A stretch of DNA of 64,000 nt from Ctena decussata (Eukaryota > Mollusca > Bivalvia > Lucinida > Lucinidae), in assembly GCA_963989385.1 (NCBI GenBank), contig OZ022502.1:5610501-5674500 (forward strand), read 5' to 3'. The notes under the pieces were generated by a model. That model was not told where the DNA came from and did no database searches. It saw nothing but the letters and a program-made list of their open reading frames with translations. Within the stretch, counting starts at the first letter, position 1; each line of letters begins with the position of its first letter. A program made the translations under genes and the position numbers. This document shows positions 58,606-64,000 of this stretch, one piece after another.

Positions 58606-58659
58606 CTACGAAAGCCTATAAGGACATTTTCAAAACAAGAAAAAAATAATGTTCTCGAA

Positions 58660-59412
58660 ATAACGAGAAACCAACTCGCAATAACGAGAAGCCAACGCCT
58701 TATAACGAGAAGCCAACTTGCTATTACGAAAAGTCAACTCGTAATAACGAGAAACCAACTCGTTATAACGAGAAGCCAACTCGTAATAACGAGCAACCAA
58801 TTCGTTATAACGAGAAGCTAGCTCGTTATAACCAGGAACCAACTCGTAATTACGAAAAGCCAAGTCGTTATATCGAGAAACCAACTCGTTATTACGAAAA
58901 ACTAACTCATTATAACGAGAAACAAACTCGTAATAACGAGAAATCCACTCGTTATAACGAAAAGCCAACTTGTAATAACGAGAAATCAACCCAAAACAAC
59001 GAGAAATTAATCGTAGTAACGATTAAACATCTCGTTATAACGAGAAACCAACTCGTAAAAATGAGCAACCAACGCATAATAACGAGAAACCAACTCGTTA
59101 TAACGAGAAGGCAACCCGTAATAACAAGAAGCCAACTCATAATATCGAGAAACCAACTCGTAATAACGAGAAGCCAACTCGTAATAGCGAGAAGCCAACT
59201 CGTAATCATGAGAAACTAATTCGTTATAACGAGAAACTTACGCGTAATAACGAGAAACCAACTCGTTATAACGTGAAACCAACTCGTTATAACGTGAAAC
59301 CAACTCGTTATAGCGAGTAACCAACACGTAATAATGAGAAACCAAATCGTAATAACTAGAAACCAACTCGTTGTAACATGAAGCCAACTCGTAATAACGA
59401 GAAACCAACAAT
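58660..59412. repeat. P3 left arm: 21-bp palindrome units
   Basis: About 36 units of CTCGTTATAACGAGAAACCAA, alternating perfect (TTATAA) and near-perfect (TAATAA) dyads. Unit length is 21 bp with few indels, so minus-strand frames stay open as seven-residue repeats (SRYNELV). Not a gene. Confidence 0.9.
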
Positions 59413-59653
59413 TCAGTATAAAGGGGAATAATCTAAACCAGTTGTCAAAAGTAATGTCTGTATATCTTCAGTAATGTTTATATTAGCACGACGACAGGCT
59501 GCACGATATCTGAGGTCTAACATGGCTGGGTTCTAAGAGTTTGCAAATATTTATGAGATTATGTGCAAGACTATGTCCGATTTCTTATCCGCAAATCTGT
59601 CTGATAATATGAAATGGTTATATCTGATGTTAAAGGTGTCTGAAAGTTATTTG

Positions 59654-59828
59654 ACCAGGGTAGCTCAGTAGGATAAGCGCTGTCCTACTGATCTAGCGGT
59701 CCTGGTTTCCTGGAGGCGGAAAGCGGGGTTCCATTGCTCACAGCCTTTCAGTACCACCCTCCCATCGTCCTGATATGACTGATTTATGTTAAAAAGGACG
59801 TGAAATCTCAAGCCATCCACCCATCCAA
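59654..59828 (+). mobile_element. tRNA-derived SINE, family S-b
   Basis: GGGTAGCTCAGTAGGATAAGCG head, disturbed B-box region, GGGGTTCCATTGCTCACAGC, CCTCCCATCGTCCTGATATG, GGACGTGAAATC and a CCATCCACCCATCC tail. Inserted in the P3 interior. Confidence 0.75.
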
Positions 59829-60184
59829 TTGAAAGCTGATGAAAGTAGTGCACAATTACAGTATGAGGTTTAAGGCATATATTTTGTGTCGAGATCTGAA
59901 TAGAAGGTGAGCAGACTGGCTAGAACCTGTCACCCTCGGTCCGTCACAGCAAAAGCATTGGTTTAGAAATGGTTTCCATGGTTACAGCATCCTGACAGAA
60001 AAAGCTGCAGTTCTTCATGTACAGGCTCTCGTGTTAGACGTGAACCAGCGTCAGCGATCCTAGTCATGGTTTACATAGCCAAAATCCCCCACCCCCATCC
60101 CCCTCGCCACACACACACGCGCATTCCGCACATTCTCTCAGAAGGCTCGGAATAACGTATATGATAGATAAAAAAAGGCGCAAA

Positions 60185-60345
60185 TGTCTTTTCAACAGTA
60201 TTTCAGTCATACATATGTATGATGAAGATGAGAAGGTTATCATGAAAGGTTTGTGCAATGAATCCCGTTTATAGTTGGAAAGATTTCCGCCTCCAGCAGG
60301 GCTCGAACTTTCGACCTCTAGATCAGTAGACCAGCTCTTAACTGA
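60185..60345 (-). mobile_element. tRNA-derived SINE, family S-b
   Basis: Minus-strand copy: TTAAGAGCTGGTCTACTGAT, B box AGTTCGAGCCC, TTTCCAACTATAAACGGG, and CAATACTGTTGAAAAGACA-like end. Lacks the CCAT tail. Confidence 0.65.
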
Positions 60346-60377
60346 ATTGTATGTGACTTGGATATGTTCATGTAATT

Positions 60378-60455
60378 GGCTTCTCGTTAACGAGTTGGTT
60401 TCTCGTTAATACGACTTGGTTTCTCGTTTATCCGAGTTGGCTTCTCGTAATAACG
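60378..60455. repeat. Third P3 palindrome island
   Basis: Four units in right-arm orientation (GGCTTCTCGTTAACGAG, GGTTTCTCGTTAATACGA...) lie in the middle of P3, far from both arms. Confidence 0.8.
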
Positions 60456-61638
60456 AGAACCGAAAATTTAACATTATTAGATCCAGATATCAGCTAAAAT
60501 TAGATTGAAAGGGGTTAATGCAAATACGTAACCCTAGTGCATTCAAAAGAAGGCAACTCAGACTCAGCACTGCCATCTTGTCTTAGTATGATTAGCCCGT
60601 ATACATTTCATACTTTCTTGTATACATATTACCTGTCTTTTTTTATTTATTATTTTTTTGAAGTCTACAACAGTACATTGATAGTGGAAGAAAAGAATGC
60701 AAATTACAAGTGGATAACCTCTTACAATTTTTATAATATATATATCTTAATACCGTTAAATTGGAAATATTCGGCAAAAGTATGTTAGTTAGTTATTTAT
60801 CAAATTAAGATAAGCTTAATATTTCAATATAGTGATCTTCTTTCCTTCCATTGGTCTGTCATTAATATTATTAAGACAAACATCATACTACTGTAAAATA
60901 GTATAATAGTATAGTTGTATAATTAATATATAACACTGATTCAGACTGAGGATATTTCTCATAAAGTAGTGGTTGGGCGCGCAAACAGCTCTACCTCCCT
61001 TTTAAAAATACAAGTATGAGCTTTTGAATAAATACAGGTTTCAACATACATTATTGTTGATGTTGTCTTTTCCAAACTTTGAAATCAAGCATAAACACCT
61101 CACACTTTATAGCTTACTGTTTACACATAAAATGTAATGAAAACATGGCTTGTTTCATTGCCACTATTCAGTAAACTCTCGATATCTCGAAGTCGAAGTT
61201 CATGTCAAACTATCATGCCGAAGTAAATTTTCTGGTCACAGAAAATTTACTTTGAGATATCGGCAGCTTGAAATTTAGGAGTTGAAATGTAAAGAAAAAT
61301 AGGAAATGTATCGAAACTATATTCTGTGACCAGAGGATGCTTTAAGACATCAGTGTCTGAGAAAATGAAAGCCATCTTCTGAGTCTGATTTTCAAAACAT
61401 GATGCCAGGGCATGATTTCTTTCTACACCCTGAGCAATAACAATCCTTATCAGTCATGATTCAGTCATCTCTGGTTTGTGCTGTGAACAATCTTTATATT
61501 GTAGTCCGTTCATGGGACTGCCATGGGCCATATATAAGATTATATGTTTTTAGAATGTATTCACCCATTTTAAAACTGCATTTACCTTTGTAGAACATAC
61601 CACTGGTTTCAAAAATTCCACTTCTGTCCGTCTGTCTG

Positions 61639-61640
<2 letters not shown>
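60456..61640. other. No gene recognised
   Basis: P3 interior. GAAAATTTAC/GTAAATTTTC with TCTGGTCACA between forms a hairpin near 61215-61250. ORF 60537-60788 has no recognisable domain. Confidence 0.35.

Positions 61641-61643
<3 letters not shown>

Positions 61644-61682
<39 letters not shown>
61644..61682. repeat. CT microsatellite
   Basis: Pure (CT)n preceded by CTGTCTGTCTGTC. Confidence 0.95.
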
Positions 61683-61684
<2 letters not shown>

Positions 61685-61886
61685 ACGTTCACCACTTTTA
61701 CAAGCAGGCTAGTGAAGGAAGTTTTTCGTCAACCCTATATCTGTGGTCAAGATTTTTTATCTAAAACTGGAGAAGAGGAAGAAGGAAAAGAAGAAGAAAA
61801 CGATAATGATAATGAAGAAATGAATAACAGTTCTAAGCTTCTAAACCAATTTGGGTCACGTGACAACAGGTGTCGATAATTCTTAC

Positions 61887-61934
61887 CTGCATTTCAGCAA
61901 GGATAACGCATTGTATTTTCAAGATCCCATGTAG
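61887..61934 (-). CDS. Possible further 5' exon of the macroglobulin-like gene
   Basis: 16 codons (LHGILKIQCVILAEMQ) with a good donor CAG|GTAAGA and a weak acceptor (TTTTAAAAG). Length is divisible by three and phase 0, like the other exons. The K-I-x-x-x-V-I-A-E pattern would suit a macroglobulin strand just before exon a. Against it: it lies inside P3, between its arms, and the polypyrimidine tract is poor. May be chance. Confidence 0.25.
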
Positions 61935-62084
61935 CTTTTAAAATCATAATAATACCGTCCCTCAAACATACCCACACAACACCTAACACCCCAGTTGGGT
62001 ATAGAAACACAAACTTTTGGTTCAGCCGGAAGGTATTTTATGCTGTTATGAGTTCGTGCCCTTGATATTGTATCGTTGGCTACT

Positions 62085-62410
62085 CGATGGTTTCTCGTAA
62101 TAATGAGTAGGTTTCTCGTTATAACGAGATAGCTTCTCGTTAAAACGTGTTGGCTTCGCGTTACTACGCGTTGGTTTCTCGTTATTTTGAATTGGTTTCT
62201 CGTCATTACCAGTTGGCTTCTCGTTATAACGAGTTGGGCTTCTCGTAGGAACGAGTTGAGTTCTCGTTATAACGAGTTGGTTTCTCGTTATTACAAGATG
62301 GGTATTCTTTATAACGAGTTTGTTTCTCGTTATAACGAGTTGGTTTCTCGTTATTACGATTTGGCTTCTCGTTATTACGAATTGGTTTCTCGTGATTTCG
62401 AGAAATTTAT
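62085..62410. repeat. P3 right arm: 21-bp palindrome units
   Basis: About 15 units of TTGGTTTCTCGTTATAACGAG, inverse of the left arm and less than half its length. Confidence 0.9.
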
Positions 62411-62455
62411 ATTTTTTCTTGTTTTGAAAATGTCCTTAGAGGCTTTCGTAGTTTT

Positions 62456-63491
62456 CCTTTATTCTGCTTAACAAAAAAGAAAAGAAATTTCGTCGGGCAT
62501 CGCTATGCACTCGTGAAATTACTGAAATTTGCAACACATTCGATGAAATATATTTTCTATTCGCCTCACAAAGTCAAATTATCCTCTATATATGTTTATT
62601 ATATAGACACAGAATTTCGGACTGTCTAAGAAGCAGTCTGCATGTTTGATAAAGCTGAGTTTTCAGAGTCTTTATCCTGCCCACTGGTCCGATATATGAT
62701 TTCCCGGTCTGATAAAGGTTTTATCCGCCCGGCACACTGTACCTAACGTCAGCGACGTCGCGTGCGTTTCTTCGACGTTAAAATGGCGAGCGCAATGTGG
62801 CAAAAAAGAAAATTTCCCTTTTCCATTCTTCCGGAGTTTATATATATGCTATTATCCATCATAGACATAAAGTGTGACCATTCATTTTCTGAATTAGATC
62901 AAAAGGAACCCGTTGGTATCAAAATGAATATGAAATGACTGACTTTTTTGTTCCGCTACAAAACGACAAGCGTTACAAGACTGGGTGGCTGAGAAACATT
63001 TTAGCTGGCGCTGTGATGCTGTATGCTTATACTAACATACTTATCCTAAGATGTCTGCCTGTTACGCAGTAGGCTTTACACACAGGTGTCACGGGTGTAG
63101 AGCCTTATGCGTCGCCAGGACGGCGGAGGGTGACTTCCGGTTAAACGTGTTATCGACCAGTGTACTACATTAACATGAAAACTCTAAGAACGTTAGAATT
63201 TTTTAAGTTTAATTATATGATAATGTAAGTTCTATATACAAACAATACAGTTTACAACTGCCACAACTACGATAATATGTATACAACACATATCAGTTCA
63301 TGTCGCTGGCCCAAGTAAGGTGTTCGAATCGATCTGCGTACGGTACGCAAATAGATTACCGTCTGACGTCAACACCGTACTCGGCTCAGCGCCATGAACT
63401 AAAAGGAAAACACAAAGAACAAAGACGTTAACTGAGCTCACAACAAAAACATAAGGCCTTTATACCGTTGCCGGCTAAATCAAACTGGACG
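62456..63491. other. No gene recognised
   Basis: Unassigned. A 51-codon frame with a fair start context (AAAATGG) runs at 62783-62938 but has no recognisable motif. The sequence before it is CpG-rich (GACGTCGCGTGCG). Nothing else supports an exon. Confidence 0.35.
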
Positions 63492-63613
63492 CTCCCTGGA
63501 TCATACCAGGGACCAGTCTATATATATTATGGGAGACACCCACTTATTACATATCGCGCACGCACTTATATACTGGTTACTCCCTGGATCATACCAGGGA
63601 CCAGTCTATATAT
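63492..63613. repeat. 88-bp tandem duplication with hairpins
   Basis: CTCCCTGGATCATACCAGGG followed by ACCAGTCTATATAT occurs at 63492 and again at 63580. Each copy contains the stem CCCTGG/CCAGGG. Confidence 0.85.
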
Positions 63614-63788
63614 TATGAGAAACACCTTAGTGGACGAACACTAGTGGTTAACACCGTCCCACTTTCACTACAGCAACCAATCACATCGACGACACCGGCC
63701 GACTTCGCCTAGATTTCGTGCTTCCCGCCTTGGCTAGGAATCTTGCACAAGTGGCTTTGTAATTGTGCCTCTACCTGGGTTGGTATTA

Positions 63789-63817
63789 ACCTGGAGATGT
63801 ATATAGTATCTCCAGGT
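63789..63817. other. Perfect 10-bp-stem hairpin
   Basis: ACCTGGAGAT and ATCTCCAGGT flank a 9-base loop. Its role is unknown. The ORF 63734-63985 across it is not recognisable. Confidence 0.7.
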
Positions 63818-64000
63818 GAGACGTGGCTCTAAGCCCAAACAGTTGACTGCCGGACTTGAAGTGCCTAAAAATAACGAACTTACACTTAATACATTATGAC
63901 AACATAATAACAATACGTAAGACCTTGGCCTGACTTGGAAATACCAAACAACGCCCTCGGCGAATGCCGAGCATAACGCGCACACGCCAGCCGTGTCACT

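Larger units (their letters stand above)
58606..62451. mobile_element. P3: 3.8-kb foldback element with CTCGTTATAACGAG arms
   Basis: CTACGAAAGCC at 58606 and its inverse ending at 62451 extend about 40 bp (AAGGACATTTTCAAAACAAG) with few mismatches, then lead into palindrome arrays. TTTT flanks both ends (58602-58605, 62452-62455); alternatively the duplication is GTTTTC (58601-58606, 62451-62456). The interior (59420-62070) contains two SINEs, a small third palindrome island, a CT microsatellite and a possible exon. No transposase ORF. Confidence 0.8.

Noticed and set aside
58630..59209. ORFs of 119 and 85 codons with SRYNELV or ITSWLLV repeats
   Set aside because: They are translations of the 21-bp P3 units, open only because 21 is divisible by three.

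Overview
The window reads as non-coding-rich nuclear DNA of an animal, most likely a marine bivalve mollusc. The support is indirect: AT-rich sequence, GT-AG introns, no long ORFs apart from a decayed LINE, tRNA-derived SINEs, hairpin-ended repeats with satellite cores, and CCGT/CGGA-rich repeat ends of the kind common in bivalve genomes. The species cannot be named from sequence alone. I found no rRNA gene, no intact tRNA gene, no operon and no CRISPR array.

The dominant feature is a set of large foldback (inverted-repeat) elements whose arms are arrays of short perfect palindromes, with a different palindrome in each. P1 (3916-22798) uses GTAGGAATATTCCTAC. P2 (30887-43370) uses GTGGTACATGTACCAC and has 4-bp AAAC target duplications. 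P3 (58606-62451) uses CTCGTTATAACGAG in 21-bp units and is flanked by TTTT. P4 (53897-55695) is a nested foldback rich in ACGT. P1 and P2 have unrelated arms and ends, yet share an internal segment (13085-18525 and 32868-35745) in opposite orientation. P1, P2 and P3 show no transposase ORF. They carry nested insertions: SINEs, a MITE, a 1.9-kb TIR element, a LINE, and copies of a retroposon whose empty sites can be read from the partner arm or a duplicated unit.

Layout: 1-1740, a hairpin-ended repeat with a 145-bp satellite core; 1741-3900, unassigned sequence and a 205-bp tandem duplication; 3916-22798, P1 with a GCGCATGCGC-rich duplication, many SINEs, the shared core and a pseudogenised LINE (19203-20980); 22799-30880, a hairpin-ended repeat, a degenerate complex satellite (24.5-28.3 kb) and a LINE fragment; 30887-45030, P2 plus a tandem duplication of its right boundary; 45834-57034, the only convincing host gene; 58606-62451, P3; the remainder is unassigned with small hairpin repeats.

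The host gene lies on the minus strand. Five exons, all beginning and ending in phase 0, join into 199 residues that look like consecutive macroglobulin domains of an alpha-2-macroglobulin / thioester-containing (TEP/CD109-like) protein, a secreted or surface-anchored innate-immunity protease trap. Its 5' and 3' ends are outside the window or interrupted. Its introns hold P4, several hairpin MITEs and satellites. A sixth possible exon (61887-61934) lies, puzzlingly, inside P3.
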